A DNA stretch of 64,000 nt from NCBI RefSeq assembly GCF_001425745.1, contig NZ_LMDF01000009.1, positions 62,001 to 126,000 on the forward strand, written 5' to 3'. Position numbers and translations under genes: made by a program. Below, piece after piece: positions 29,826 through 38,300 of this stretch; the stretch's first letter is position 1, and every line of letters starts with the position of its first letter. The DNA comes from Caulobacter sp. Root343. Its GTDB lineage: Bacteria > Pseudomonadota > Alphaproteobacteria > Caulobacterales > Caulobacteraceae. The notes under the pieces are model-generated. The model was not told the origin of the DNA and made no database searches. It was given only the letters and a program-made list of their open reading frames with translations.

Positions 29826-31136
29826 TTGAGTGCGATCTATCCGGTGATCCTGTGCGGCGGCTCGGGCACGCGTCTTTGGCCCGCGTCGCGAAGCGACCAG
29901 CCCAAGCAATTCCTGAAGCTGGTCGGCGACCGCTCCTCGTTCCAGGAAACGGTGCTGCGGGTGAAGGACATCCCCGGCGTCGCCGAGATCGTCATCGTCA
30001 CCGGCGAGGCCATGATCGGCTTCGTGGCCGCCCAGACCGCCGAGATCGGCGTCTGGGTCACCATCCTGGTCGAACCCGAGGCGCGTGACTCGGCCCCCGC
30101 CGTGGCCGCCGCGGCCGCCTATGTCGAGCGCCAGGATCCCGACGGCGTCGTGCTGATGCTGGCCGCCGACCACCACATTTCCCAGCCCGAAATCTTCGGC
30201 GAGGCGGCCGTCGCCGCCGCCAAGGCCGCCGAGCAGGACCTTATCGTCACCTTCGGCGTGCAGCCGACCGTGCCGGCCACCGGCTTCGGCTATATCCGGC
30301 CGGGCGCGCCGCTGCTGGACGGCTCGGTGCGCGAGGTCGCCGCCTTCGTCGAGAAACCCGACCAGGAGACCGCCGAACGCTACCTGCTGGAAGGCTATCT
30401 CTGGAACAGCGGCAACTTCGCCTTCAAGGCCTCGACCCTGATGGGCGAGTTCGAGGCCTTCGAGCCGTCGGTCGCCGCCGCCGCCAAGGCCTGCATCGCC
30501 ATCCTGGAACTTGAGGCCGGTCTCGGCCGCCTGGACCGCGCGGCCTTCGCCGGCGCGGCCAAGATCTCGCTGGACTACGCCGTGATGGAGCGGACCACGA
30601 AGGCCGCCGTCGTGCCGGCCGCCTTCGCCTGGTCGGACCTGGGCGCCTGGGACGCGATCTGGGAGGCCTCGGTCCGTGACGGCGAGGGCAACGCCCAGGA
30701 CGGCGACGTCGACCTGCACGGCGCCTCGAACGTCCTGGTGCGCACGACCGGCCCCTATGTCGGCGTGATCGGCGTCAGCGACATCGTGGTGGTGGTCGAG
30801 CCGGACGCCGTCCTGGTTTGCCACCGCAAGGACAGCCAGGCGGTGAAGACCCTGGTCGACAGCCTGAAGGCCAAGGGCCGCTCGATCGCCTCGCGCAAGA
30901 GCGCCGCGCCGAACGGGATCGAGACCCTGGTCACCACCGACGGCTTCGACGTCGAGCTGCGCCGCGCCCCGGCCGGCGAGGCCTTCGCCCTGCCGGTCTC
31001 GACCGTGCAGCTGCTGGAAGGCGCGCTGGAGATGGACGGCGACGTCTACGCCGCCGGCGCGATCATCCCGCTGGACGTTGAGGTCATGGCGCGAGCGATC
31101 GGCGCGGCGACGCTGCTGGTCACGAGGCCGCGTTAA
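29826..31136 (+). CDS. manC: Mannose-1-phosphate guanylyltransferase, with degenerate PMI domain
   Basis: 436 residues from a TTG at 29826 with GGGGA upstream; a GTG at 29811 is an alternative. The pyrophosphorylase half has CGGSGTRLWPASRSDQPKQF, AAYVERQDPDG, and FVEKPDQETAERYL with the FVEKP motif. It makes GDP-mannose from mannose-1-phosphate and GTP. Classic ManC/AlgA is about 480 residues with a phosphomannose isomerase cupin at the C terminus (QxHxHRxEHW). Here the last 65 or so residues keep a beta-strand pattern but no His metal ligands, so isomerase activity is unlikely. Ends 17 bp inside the convergent AGE-family gene. Confidence 0.9.
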   Translation: MSAIYPVILCGGSGTRLWPASRSDQPKQFLKLVGDRSSFQETVLRVKDIPGVAEIVIVTGEAMIGFVAAQTAEIGVWVTILVEPEARDSAPAVAAAAAYVERQDPDGVVLMLAADHHISQPEIFGEAAVAAAKAAEQDLIVTFGVQPTVPATGFGYIRPGAPLLDGSVREVAAFVEKPDQETAERYLLEGYLWNSGNFAFKASTLMGEFEAFEPSVAAAAKACIAILELEAGLGRLDRAAFAGAAKISLDYAVMERTTKAAVVPAAFAWSDLGAWDAIWEASVRDGEGNAQDGDVDLHGASNVLVRTTGPYVGVIGVSDIVVVVEPDAVLVCHRKDSQAVKTLVDSLKAKGRSIASRKSAAPNGIETLVTTDGFDVELRRAPAGEAFALPVSTVQLLEGALEMDGDVYAAGAIIPLDVEVMARAIGAATLLVTRPR

Positions 31137-32277
31137 CGGCTCTGTCCAGTTCCACGATGGCGCAGAGGATGTGGTAGAACGAGCTGGCCGGAGCCGGCTC
31201 GTCGACGAAGTCGCCGCCCGGCGAGAGCTTGTCGCGCCACAGGCCGGGGACGGGCGTGCGCAGATAGGCCATCAGGCCCTCCGCGCCGGCTGCGGCCATG
31301 GCCCACCAGCGCGGCTCGCCGGTGATCTCGGCCGCCAGGGCGCCGGCCTTGATCCGCTCGGTCTGCGGCCACAGGCGGGCGTTGGGATCGTCGATCGAAA
31401 AGTCGTCGAGCAGGGCGTTGATCGCCACGCCGTTGTCTTCGTTGATCCCGTGGGTCTCGCCGGCCTCGATCATCCGCAAGGCGGCGGCCGTCGCGTCGGC
31501 GCGGCCGGTGAGCTTGCCCCAGCGCAGCAGCAGCCAGCCCCATTCGAATTGATGGCCCGGCTCGCAGATGCGGCCCTCGCGCCCTGGGGCCGGGTTCCAA
31601 TCCAGGTCGAAGAACTCGCGCAGCATGCCGCTCTCGGCCTGGATAAAGCGCGACAGGGTCAGCTCGGCGATTTCGTCGGCCAGGGCGCGCCAGACCGGAT
31701 CGCTGTCGATCTCGGACCAGGCCAGGCACGCTTCCAGCAGGTGCATGTGCTCGTTGGAGCCCTGCGGGGCGCTGGGCGGATCGGTCAGGTAGAAGCCGCC
31801 TAGCGGATGCTTGCGCGTGGCGATCAGCTTGGTCCGCACCTCGGTCGCCAGGCGACGCATCTCGTCGGCCCGTTCCGGCGCGATCCGGGCCACGGCGGCG
31901 GCGGCGAACATCGAGAAGGCCTGGTCGTAGAGGGCCGCGGTGTCGTCCAGGCTGGCGCCGTCAGGTCCGACCAGGGCGCGGAACAGGCCGTCGGGCCGGC
32001 GATAGGCCTCCAGATAGAAGGACAGGCCATGCTCGACGGCTTCGCGCCAAGCACCGGTCCAGCCGAGGTCGCTGGCCACCGAATACGAATAGATCTGGCG
32101 CGGCAGGACGCGGCCGCGACGCGGTCCCTGGACCGGTTTGCCATCCTGGCCGAGCTTCTCGAAGAAGCCGCCGGCCGGATCGGCCCCCGTCTTCCACCAC
32201 AGCGGATAGGCCGCCTCGACGGCCCAGGTCTTGAGGCGGTCGCGCAGGCGGCTGGCGTCGGCGAAGGCGTTGGTCAT
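31120..32277 (-). CDS. AGE (N-acylglucosamine 2-epimerase)-family isomerase
   Basis: 385 residues from ATG 32277. It fits the alpha/alpha-toroid AGE superfamily: WWKTGADPAGGFFEKLGQDG, GRVLPRQIYSYSVASDLG, PDGASLDDTAALYDQAFSMFA, LEACLAWSEIDSD, and RICEPGHQFEWGWLLLRW with the conserved His. Members isomerise or epimerise N-acyl-glucosamine, mannose or related sugars. Its location tail-to-tail with manC hints at a mannose/fructose phosphate isomerisation supplying GDP-mannose synthesis, which is an inference. Confidence 0.85.
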   Translation of the reverse strand: MTNAFADASRLRDRLKTWAVEAAYPLWWKTGADPAGGFFEKLGQDGKPVQGPRRGRVLPRQIYSYSVASDLGWTGAWREAVEHGLSFYLEAYRRPDGLFRALVGPDGASLDDTAALYDQAFSMFAAAAVARIAPERADEMRRLATEVRTKLIATRKHPLGGFYLTDPPSAPQGSNEHMHLLEACLAWSEIDSDPVWRALADEIAELTLSRFIQAESGMLREFFDLDWNPAPGREGRICEPGHQFEWGWLLLRWGKLTGRADATAAALRMIEAGETHGINEDNGVAINALLDDFSIDDPNARLWPQTERIKAGALAAEITGEPRWWAMAAAGAEGLMAYLRTPVPGLWRDKLSPGGDFVDEPAPASSFYHILCAIVELDRAVNAAS

Positions 32278-32375
32278 CGAGGGCTCCCAGAGGTGAGCCT
32301 TTCTAGAGCGCATCGCGTGTCCAGGCCAAGACGGCGGCTTGGCGATTTGGCGCCGGTCGGGGTAGTGCTCGGGTC

Positions 32376-32921
32376 ATGACCAGCGTCCTTGCTCCTCCGC
32401 CGCTGAAGGCCGTGTTCCTGGATCGGGACGGCGTGCTGAACATCGACCACGGCTATGTCTTCGATCCGGCCAGGCTGGACTGGATCGACGGCGCCCGCGA
32501 GGCGGTGGCGGCGATGACCGCGGCGGGACTGAAGGTGCTGGTCGTCACCAACCAGTCGGGCATTGGCAGAGGCTATTTCGACGAGGCGGCGATGAACCGC
32601 TTCCATGCGGCCATGCAGGACCAACTGGCCGAACTGGGCGGGCGGATCGACGCCTTCTATCACTCTCCCTTTCACGAAACGGCGGTCATAGAGGCCTATC
32701 GGGTCGCCGATCATCCCGACCGCAAGCCGAACCCGGGCATGATCCTGCGCGGCCTGGCCGACTGGGGGCTGACGCCGGACGAGGCGGTGATCATCGGCGA
32801 TCGCCACATCGACGTGGAGGCCGGCAATCGGGCGGGCATGGCTGGCTACCTGTTCAAGGGCGGAAACCTCAGGACCTTCGTCGGCGAGGTGCTCGGCGAC
32901 CGGGTCCCGATGCTCAAGTGA
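32376..32921 (+). CDS. gmhB: HAD-family histidinol/heptose phosphatase, GmhB-like
   Basis: 181 residues. HAD motifs are I FLDRDGVLNID, II VVTNQSGIGRGYF, III K in PDRKPNPGMI, and IV IIGDRHIDVEAG, the HisB-N/GmhB arrangement. GmhB removes the 7-phosphate of D-glycero-D-manno-heptose-1,7-bisphosphate. Canonical GmhB has a zinc site (CxH...CxC) in the segment before RKP; here that segment reads HSPFHETAVIEAYRVADHPD and lacks cysteines. Substrate is thus probable but not certain. Its stop codon overlaps a GTG and lies 11 bp before the ATG of the next gene, so the two are coupled. Confidence 0.82.
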   Translation: MTSVLAPPPLKAVFLDRDGVLNIDHGYVFDPARLDWIDGAREAVAAMTAAGLKVLVVTNQSGIGRGYFDEAAMNRFHAAMQDQLAELGGRIDAFYHSPFHETAVIEAYRVADHPDRKPNPGMILRGLADWGLTPDEAVIIGDRHIDVEAGNRAGMAGYLFKGGNLRTFVGEVLGDRVPMLK

Positions 32922-32932
32922 GACGGGCTGAC

Positions 32933-33814
32933 ATGAGGATCCTGCAGTTCGGCAAGACCGGCCAGGTCGCCACCGCCGTCCAGGCCGCAGCGCTAGGCAA
33001 GGCCGAGATCGTCGCCCTGTCCCGCGCCGACTGCGACCTGGAAAACCCGGAGGCGGTGCGTGCGGCGGTGCTGGGCGCCGATTGCGACCTCGTCCTCAAC
33101 ACCGCAGCCTTCACCCACGTGGATCCGGCCGAGGTCCGGCCCGACGAGGCCTTCGCGGTCAATGCGACGGCGCCGGGGGCCATGGCCGCCGCCTGCGCCG
33201 AGCGGGGCCTGCCGTTCGTGCATCTCTCCACCGACGCGGTGTTCGACGGCCTGACCGACCGCGCCTATGTCGAGACCGACGAAGCCCGACCCATCAATGT
33301 CTACGGCCGCTCGAAGTTGGCCGGCGAACAGGCGGTGCTGGCCCATCCCAAGGCGGTGGTGCTGCGGATCTCCTGGGTGTTTTCGAGGTATGGTCGAAGT
33401 TATGTCAGCTTCATGCTGCGCCTGGCCCGCGAGCGGGAGGTGCTGAAGGTGGTGGCCGACCAGCTCGGCACGCCGACCGACGGCGAGGCCTTGGCCGACT
33501 TCCTGATCGCCAGCGCGCCGCGCTGGGCTGCCGCGCCGGCCGCCGATCCAGCGTTCGGCCTGTTCCATTTCGCCAACGCCGGCGAGACCAGCCGCTTCGA
33601 CTTCGCCAAGGCCGCGATCGATCGCGATCCGCTGAGCAAGGCGCGCCTGGAGCCGACCACCCAGGCCGCCTTCGCCGAGCCGGCCCCGCGCCCGCCACGG
33701 TCGCCACTCGATACCGGCAAGCTTCAAAGCGTGTTCGGTTTCGCGCCGGAGCCCTGGCGGACGGCCGTCGAACGCATCGCCGATCGCCTGATCGCGGCCG
33801 GTTTCCCGGCCTAG
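32933..33814 (+). CDS. rmlD: dTDP-4-dehydrorhamnose reductase (canonical RmlD paralogue)
   Basis: 293 residues from ATG 32933 (a GTG at 32918 overlaps gmhB). Motifs follow the RmlD pattern: [50 protein letters not shown] (YxxxK) and [11 protein letters not shown], then [19 protein letters not shown]. It reduces the 4-keto sugar with NADPH. It sits in a two-gene unit with the gmhB-like gene rather than with rmlABC, so it may work on another 6-deoxyhexose or be the main RmlD. Confidence 0.85.
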   Translation: MRILQFGKTGQVATAVQAAALGKAEIVALSRADCDLENPEAVRAAVLGADCDLVLNTAAFTHVDPAEVRPDEAFAVNATAPGAMAAACAERGLPFVHLSTDAVFDGLTDRAYVETDEARPINVYGRSKLAGEQAVLAHPKAVVLRISWVFSRYGRSYVSFMLRLAREREVLKVVADQLGTPTDGEALADFLIASAPRWAAAPAADPAFGLFHFANAGETSRFDFAKAAIDRDPLSKARLEPTTQAAFAEPAPRPPRSPLDTGKLQSVFGFAPEPWRTAVERIADRLIAAGFPA

Positions 33815-33885
33815 GCGCTGGCGCCGCTGGCGCGCTCGCGATAAACCGGGGCCAACTTTTCCAGAAAAAACAGCGCAAGAGACCC

Positions 33886-34539
33886 ATGCAGATCTTCCTC
33901 GACAGCACCGACACCAAGGTCATCGCCGATCTGGCCTCGACCGGCCTGGTCGACGGCGTGACCACCAACCCGACCCTGATCGCCAAGTCGGGCCGCCCGA
34001 TGCTGGAAGTGATCGCCGAGATCTGCGACCTCGTCCCCGGCCCGATCAGCGCCGAGGTGGCCGCCACCACGGCCGACGCTATGATCGCCGAAGGCAAGAA
34101 GCTGGCCGCCATCGCCCCCAACGTGGTCGTCAAGATCCCGCTGACCCGTGACGGCCTGATCGCCTGCGCCGCCTTCGCCGACGAAGAGATCAAGACCAAC
34201 GTCACCCTGTGCTTCTCGGCGACCCAGGCCCTGCTGGCCGCCAAGGTCGGCGCGACCTACATCTCGCCGTTCATCGGCCGCCTGGACGACTACGGCTTTG
34301 ACGGCATGGACCTGATCCGCGACATCCGCGCGATCTACGACAACTACGGCTACGAGACCGAGATCCTGGCCGCCTCGGTGCGCCACGCCGCCCACGTCAA
34401 GGAAGCGGCGATCATCGGCGCCGACGTCGTCACCATCCCGCCGGCCGTGTTCGCCGAACTCTACAAGCATCCGCTGACCGACAAAGGCCTGGAGCAGTTC
34501 CTGAAGGACTGGGCCTCGACCGGCCAATCCATCCTGTAA
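33886..34539 (+). CDS. tal: Transaldolase (short TalC/MipB type)
   Basis: 217 residues of the class I aldolase, transaldolase-like family. The N terminus is [31 protein letters not shown]; the Schiff-base Lys is in [11 protein letters not shown]. The residue before VAATT is Glu (ISAEVAATT) and the later motif reads [11 protein letters not shown] with Phe; in fructose-6-phosphate aldolase these are Gln and Tyr, so transaldolase activity is more likely. It works with the nearby transketolase in the pentose phosphate pathway. Confidence 0.9.
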   Translation: MQIFLDSTDTKVIADLASTGLVDGVTTNPTLIAKSGRPMLEVIAEICDLVPGPISAEVAATTADAMIAEGKKLAAIAPNVVVKIPLTRDGLIACAAFADEEIKTNVTLCFSATQALLAAKVGATYISPFIGRLDDYGFDGMDLIRDIRAIYDNYGYETEILAASVRHAAHVKEAAIIGADVVTIPPAVFAELYKHPLTDKGLEQFLKDWASTGQSIL

Positions 34540-34567
34540 CTTGGCGGTCATGTAAGGGGTTGCGCGT

Positions 34568-34595
34568 TCCCGGGCGGGTTTTCGCTCGCCCGGGA
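34568..34595 (+). terminator. Hairpin terminator after the transaldolase gene
   Basis: TCCCGGGCG (34568-34576) pairs perfectly with CGCCCGGGA (34587-34595) around a 10-nt loop holding TTTT, 29 bp after the transaldolase stop. There is no T tract after the stem, so efficient termination is uncertain. Confidence 0.55.
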
Positions 34596-34693
34596 GGCGA
34601 TCAAGTGATCACAGTTTATTTCGCAATGGCGAAGCTGGTTCGCAAATGCGTTCTGGCGCGTTAAAGGTGGTCCGTTCACAGAGGGCCACACTT

Positions 34694-34927
34694 ATGGTTC
34701 CGACTCCCGCAGAGACCGAAGTCCGTTTGACCGGTCCCGAAGAAGCCGATCGCTTCTCGCGATTCCTCCATGGATTCCTGTCGTCCAACGGCTTTCCGTT
34801 CGTGATCGTCCACGACACGCCCGAGCTGCTGGGCCAGCTGCGCAAGGTCGTGTTCGAGGACATCGGCCTCAGCCGCAAGTTCGCCAGCGAGTGGCTCAAC
34901 CAGCGCGGAACCGCTGGGGCGGCCTAG
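34694..34927 (+). CDS. Small protein of unknown function
   Basis: 77 residues, start supported by GAGGG 8 bases before ATG 34694. The sequence is well structured rather than low-complexity: VRLTGPEEADRFSRFLHGFL, FPFVIVHDTPELLGQLRKVV, FEDIGLSRKFASEWLNQ. It has no signal peptide or transmembrane segment and no domain I recognise. It stands alone between the transaldolase and cystathionine beta-synthase genes, with its own upstream region of 150 bp. Confidence 0.65.
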   Translation: MVPTPAETEVRLTGPEEADRFSRFLHGFLSSNGFPFVIVHDTPELLGQLRKVVFEDIGLSRKFASEWLNQRGTAGAA

Positions 34928-34944
34928 AGCGCGCCGACGCGCTC
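34927..34944 (+). terminator. GC-rich hairpin just after the small protein gene
   Basis: GAGCGCG and CGCGCTC pair perfectly around CCGA, starting in the last base of the stop codon. Likely ends transcription of the small gene, though no T tract follows. Confidence 0.45.
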
Positions 34945-34950
34945 CAGCGT

Positions 34951-34987
34951 CCCAGGCTTGGAGTATGTCCGAGGTCATACTCCTGGG
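34951..34987 (+). promoter_or_regulatory. Long hairpin upstream of cystathionine beta-synthase
   Basis: The left arm CCCA-GGCTT-GGAGTATG (34951-34967, GGCTT bulged) pairs over 12 bp with CATACTCCTGGG (34976-34987) around TCCGAGGT. It ends about 68 nt before the ATG of the following gene, so it may lie in its promoter or leader and could be an operator or attenuator. I do not see a SAM-riboswitch consensus here. Confidence 0.4.
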
Positions 34988-35055
34988 GGCTTCCCTTATT
35001 CCAAGAACCGCGCCTAGCTAGGGGAAATCGTTTCACCCTGCAGCGGAGCTGCGCC

Positions 35056-36456
35056 ATGAACGACCCCAAATCCGGTTATCTTTCGATCGCCGGCTCTGCC
35101 CTGGACTTGATCGGCCGCACGCCGATGGTCGAGGTCAAGCATCTCGACACCGGCCTTTGCCGTCTCTTCCTCAAGCTCGAAAACCAGAACCCCGGCGGCT
35201 CGATCAAGGACCGGGTCGCCCGCTCGATGATCGAGGCGGCCGAGACCGACGGCCGGCTCAAGCCTGGCGGCACGATCATCGAAGCCACCGCCGGCAACAC
35301 CGGTCTTGGCCTGGCCCAGGTGGCGACCTTGAAGGGTTACAAGCTGATCCTGATCGTCCCCGACAAGATGGCGCGGGAGAAGATCCTGCACCTGCGAGCC
35401 ATGGGCGTGGACGTCCGCCTGACTCGCAGCGACGTCGGCAAGGGTCATCCGGAATACTACCAGGACATGGCCCAGACCCTGGCCCAGTCGATCCCCGGCG
35501 CCCTGTACGCCAATCAATTCGAGAACCCGGCCAACCCGCTCGCTCACGAAACGACGACCGCCCCGGAACTTCTGGCCCAGATGGACGGCGACATCGACGC
35601 GATCGTCGTCGGGGTCGGCTCGGGCGGCACCCTGACCGGCGTCGGCCGCTACATGAAGGCTCACTCGCCGAAGACGAAGATGGTGCTGGCCGATCCCGTC
35701 GGCTCGATCCTGCGCGACTATGTCGAGACCGGGACGTTCGGCGAGGCCGGGTCGTGGATCGTCGAGGGCATCGGCGAGGACTTCATTCCAGCCAACGCCC
35801 AGATGGACCTGGTGTCCAAGGCCTATTCGATCAGCGACCGCGAGAGCGTCGAGACCGCCCGCGAGCTGCTGCGCAAGGAAGGGATCCTGGCCGGGTCGTC
35901 CTCGGGCTGCCTGCTGGCCGCGGCGCTGAAATACTGCCGCGAGCAGACCGAACCAAAGCGGGTGGTGACCCTCGTCTGCGACACCGGCTCGAAATACCTG
36001 ACCAAGATGTTCAACGACCTGTGGCTGGCCGCTCACGGCTTTGACGGGCGCGAGATACACGGCGATCTGCGCGACCTGATCGCCAAGCGCTACGCCGAGG
36101 GTGGGGTGATCGCCATCGGGCCCGACGACACCTTGATGACCGCCTACAACCGCATGCGCTCGTCCGACATCAGCCAGCTGCCGGTCGTCGACCACGGCCG
36201 GCTGGTCGGCATCCTCGACGAGAGCGACATCCTGGCGGCGGTCGAAGGGACGGACGACCATCGCGGCGCGCGCTTCAAGACGCCGGTCGGCGACGCCATG
36301 ACCCGTGAGGTGCGCACCCTGCAGGCCCACCAGTCGGTCGACGCCCTGCCCGAGGTGTTCGACCGCGACGAGGTCGCCCTGGTCGTCGACGGCGAGGAGT
36401 TCCTGGGCGTCATTACCCGGGTCGACCTGATCAACCACTTGCGGATGAGCGCTTAG
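35056..36456 (+). CDS. cbs: Cystathionine beta-synthase
   Basis: 466 residues from ATG 35056. Residues about 1-325 form a PLP fold-type II domain: LKLENQNPGGSIKDRVARSM (Schiff-base Lys), EATAGNTGLGLAQVA, GVGSGGTLTGVGRYM, LAGSSSGCLLA. Residues about 340-466 hold two CBS domains (MRSSDISQLPVVDHGRLVGI; EVRTLQAHQSVDALPEVF). This domain order identifies cystathionine beta-synthase, which joins serine and homocysteine. It is followed by a toxin-antitoxin pair and then by a cystathionine gamma-lyase-type gene, all on the same strand. Confidence 0.9.
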   Translation: MNDPKSGYLSIAGSALDLIGRTPMVEVKHLDTGLCRLFLKLENQNPGGSIKDRVARSMIEAAETDGRLKPGGTIIEATAGNTGLGLAQVATLKGYKLILIVPDKMAREKILHLRAMGVDVRLTRSDVGKGHPEYYQDMAQTLAQSIPGALYANQFENPANPLAHETTTAPELLAQMDGDIDAIVVGVGSGGTLTGVGRYMKAHSPKTKMVLADPVGSILRDYVETGTFGEAGSWIVEGIGEDFIPANAQMDLVSKAYSISDRESVETARELLRKEGILAGSSSGCLLAAALKYCREQTEPKRVVTLVCDTGSKYLTKMFNDLWLAAHGFDGREIHGDLRDLIAKRYAEGGVIAIGPDDTLMTAYNRMRSSDISQLPVVDHGRLVGILDESDILAAVEGTDDHRGARFKTPVGDAMTREVRTLQAHQSVDALPEVFDRDEVALVVDGEEFLGVITRVDLINHLRMSA

Positions 36457-36515
36457 ATGTTGCGGAAATGTTCTCTTCGCGCCATCTTGCCTTCGTGCAC
36501 CGAGACGAGGATCGC

Positions 36516-36788
36516 ATGACCTTAAAGGTCGAGCTCTCGCCGGACCTTGAGCGGTTCGTCGAGCAATCCGTGGCCGCAGGCCGTTTTGCGAACACCAGCG
36601 AAGCGGTCAGTTTCGGCCTGCGCCTACTGCGCGACCAGGACGCGCGCAAGGAAGCGTTCATGGCGATGCTGCACGAGGCCGAGGCCGAAGCGGAGCGTGA
36701 CGGCTATTTCACCGCGGAGCAGGTGATGGCCGAACTCGACGCGTTCATCGACGCCGTCGAGGCAGAGAAAACGGCCGCAGCCGAGTAG
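36516..36788 (+). CDS. ParD-like (CopG/RHH) antitoxin
   Basis: 90 residues from ATG 36516, with GAGG 5 bases upstream. A ribbon-helix-helix N terminus (TLKVELSPDLERFVEQSVAAG, then FANTSEAVSFGLRLLRD) matches type II ParD antitoxins; the acidic, Glu-rich C terminus (MLHEAEAEAERDGYFTAEQ) is the part that normally wraps the toxin. Its stop codon is directly followed by the toxin ATG. The pair looks lower in GC than its neighbours, consistent with acquisition (an impression, not computed). Confidence 0.88.
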   Translation: MTLKVELSPDLERFVEQSVAAGRFANTSEAVSFGLRLLRDQDARKEAFMAMLHEAEAEAERDGYFTAEQVMAELDAFIDAVEAEKTAAAE

Positions 36789-37109
36789 ATGCCGGCGGCG
36801 ATCCTAGCGCCCGGCGCGCGACGCGATGTGCTGAATGCGGCTCGCATCATCGCGCGAGACAATGTCTCCGCCGCGCGTCGCTTGCCTCGGACAGTGGTGG
36901 CGTTGGCGCAGCGGATTGGCGATTTTCCGGACATCGGGATTGAACGTCTTGATCTCGCCTCGCCGCCCTACAGGTTCGTGGCTCTGCCTGGCTTTCCTCA
37001 TATCGTGGTCTACGACGCCGCCCGCAGACCGCCAGTCATCCTGCGCATTCTTCACGGATCGCGGGATCTCCAAAGCATACTGAAAAATCTCCCTCACCGC
37101 GGAAGCTGA
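36789..37109 (+). CDS. ParE/RelE-superfamily toxin
   Basis: 106 residues, ATG immediately after the antitoxin stop. The C-terminal half carries the ParE signature: PPYRFVALPGFPHIVVYDAA and PPVILRILHGSRDLQSIL. RelE/ParE-fold toxins block gyrase or cleave mRNA; this sequence resembles the ParE side. It ends 15 bp before the cystathionine gamma-lyase/synthase gene, so the toxin-antitoxin pair is embedded in a metabolic operon. Confidence 0.87.
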   Translation: MPAAILAPGARRDVLNAARIIARDNVSAARRLPRTVVALAQRIGDFPDIGIERLDLASPPYRFVALPGFPHIVVYDAARRPPVILRILHGSRDLQSILKNLPHRGS

Positions 37110-37124
37110 AGCGAAAGACCCTTC

Positions 37125-38300
37125 ATGACCGACATCCCCGGCAAGAACCGCCTGGACTTCGCCACGCGGACCATCCACGGCGGCCAGTATCCCGACCCGA
37201 CCACCGGGGCGGTGATGGTGCCGATCTACGCGACTTCGACCTATGTCCAGTCCAGCCCGGGCGAGCACAAGGGCTTCGAGTACAGCCGCAGCCACAACCC
37301 GACCCGGTTCGCCTTCGAGCGTTGCATCGCCGACCTGGAGAGCGGGACCGCCGGCTTCGCCTTCGCCTCCGGCCTGGCGGCGGCCTCGACGATCCTGGAA
37401 ACCCTGGACAGCGGCGCGCACGTGATCGCCAGCGACGACCTCTACGGCGGCTCGTTCCGGCTGTTCGACAAGGTGCGCAAGCGCTCGGCGGGCCTGACCT
37501 TCAGCTTCGTCGACATGGGGGACCTGGCGGCGGTCGAGGCGGCGATCACGCCGGCGACGCGGATGATCTGGGTGGAGACCCCGACCAATCCGATGCTGCG
37601 CCTGGCCGACCTCGCCGGGATCGCGGTGATTGCGAAAAGGCGCGGCCTGGTCACGGTCGCCGATAACACCTTCGCCAGCCCCTACATCCAGCGGCCGCTG
37701 GAGCTGGGCTTCGACGTGGTCATGCATTCGGCGACCAAGTACCTGAACGGCCACTCCGACGTGGTGGCGGGCGTGGCGGTGGTCGGCGACAACGCCGCTC
37801 TGGCCGACCAGATGAAGTTCCTGCAGAACGCCGTGGGCGCCGTGCTGGGGCCGTTCGACAGCTTCCTGGCGTTGCGTGGGGTCAAGACCCTGGCCTTGCG
37901 CATGCAGCGGGCCTGCGACAGCGCCCTGGAGATCGCCCGCTGGCTCGAGCAGCACCCGGCGATCGAGCGGGTCATCTATCCGGGCCTGGAAAGCCACCCG
38001 CAGCACGACCTGGCCAAGCGCCAGATGACCGGCGGTTTCGGCGGGATCATCTCGGCCGACGTGCGGGGCGGTCTCGCACCGGCCCGGAAAATGCTGGAGC
38101 GCACCCGCCTGTTCACGCTCGCCGAAAGCCTGGGCGGGGTCGAGAGCCTGATCGAACATCCGGCGATCATGACCCACGCCTCCATACCCGCCGATCAGCG
38201 GGCGGCGCTGGGAATCTCGGACGGCCTCATCCGGCTTTCTGTGGGGATCGAGTCTTGCCGGGATCTGATTTCCGACCTCGACGCGGCTTTATCAGGCTGA
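37125..38300 (+). CDS. Cystathionine gamma-lyase / gamma-synthase family (trans-sulfuration) enzyme
   Basis: 391 residues. A Cys/Met-metabolism PLP enzyme: RTIHGGQYPDPTTGAVMVPIY, FEYSRSHNPTRFAFERC, the Schiff-base Lys in VMHSATKYLNGHSDVVAG, and RLSVGIESCRDLISDLD at the C terminus. Gamma-synthase, gamma-lyase and beta-lyase all share these features. Proximity to cystathionine beta-synthase favours the gamma-lyase step of reverse transsulfuration (cystathionine to cysteine), but this is by context only. Its 3' end overlaps the mscS-like gene on the opposite strand by 74 bp. Confidence 0.88.
   Translation: MTDIPGKNRLDFATRTIHGGQYPDPTTGAVMVPIYATSTYVQSSPGEHKGFEYSRSHNPTRFAFERCIADLESGTAGFAFASGLAAASTILETLDSGAHVIASDDLYGGSFRLFDKVRKRSAGLTFSFVDMGDLAAVEAAITPATRMIWVETPTNPMLRLADLAGIAVIAKRRGLVTVADNTFASPYIQRPLELGFDVVMHSATKYLNGHSDVVAGVAVVGDNAALADQMKFLQNAVGAVLGPFDSFLALRGVKTLALRMQRACDSALEIARWLEQHPAIERVIYPGLESHPQHDLAKRQMTGGFGGIISADVRGGLAPARKMLERTRLFTLAESLGGVESLIEHPAIMTHASIPADQRAALGISDGLIRLSVGIESCRDLISDLDAALSG

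Noticed and set aside
33411-34551. Minus-strand frames opposite rmlD and the transaldolase gene
   Set aside because: The opposite strand holds complete, well-conserved enzymes; these frames have no recognisable family and no ribosome site.
34927-35055. SAM riboswitch before cystathionine beta-synthase
   Set aside because: Hairpins are present but I could not match the conserved SAM-II or other SAM riboswitch motifs.
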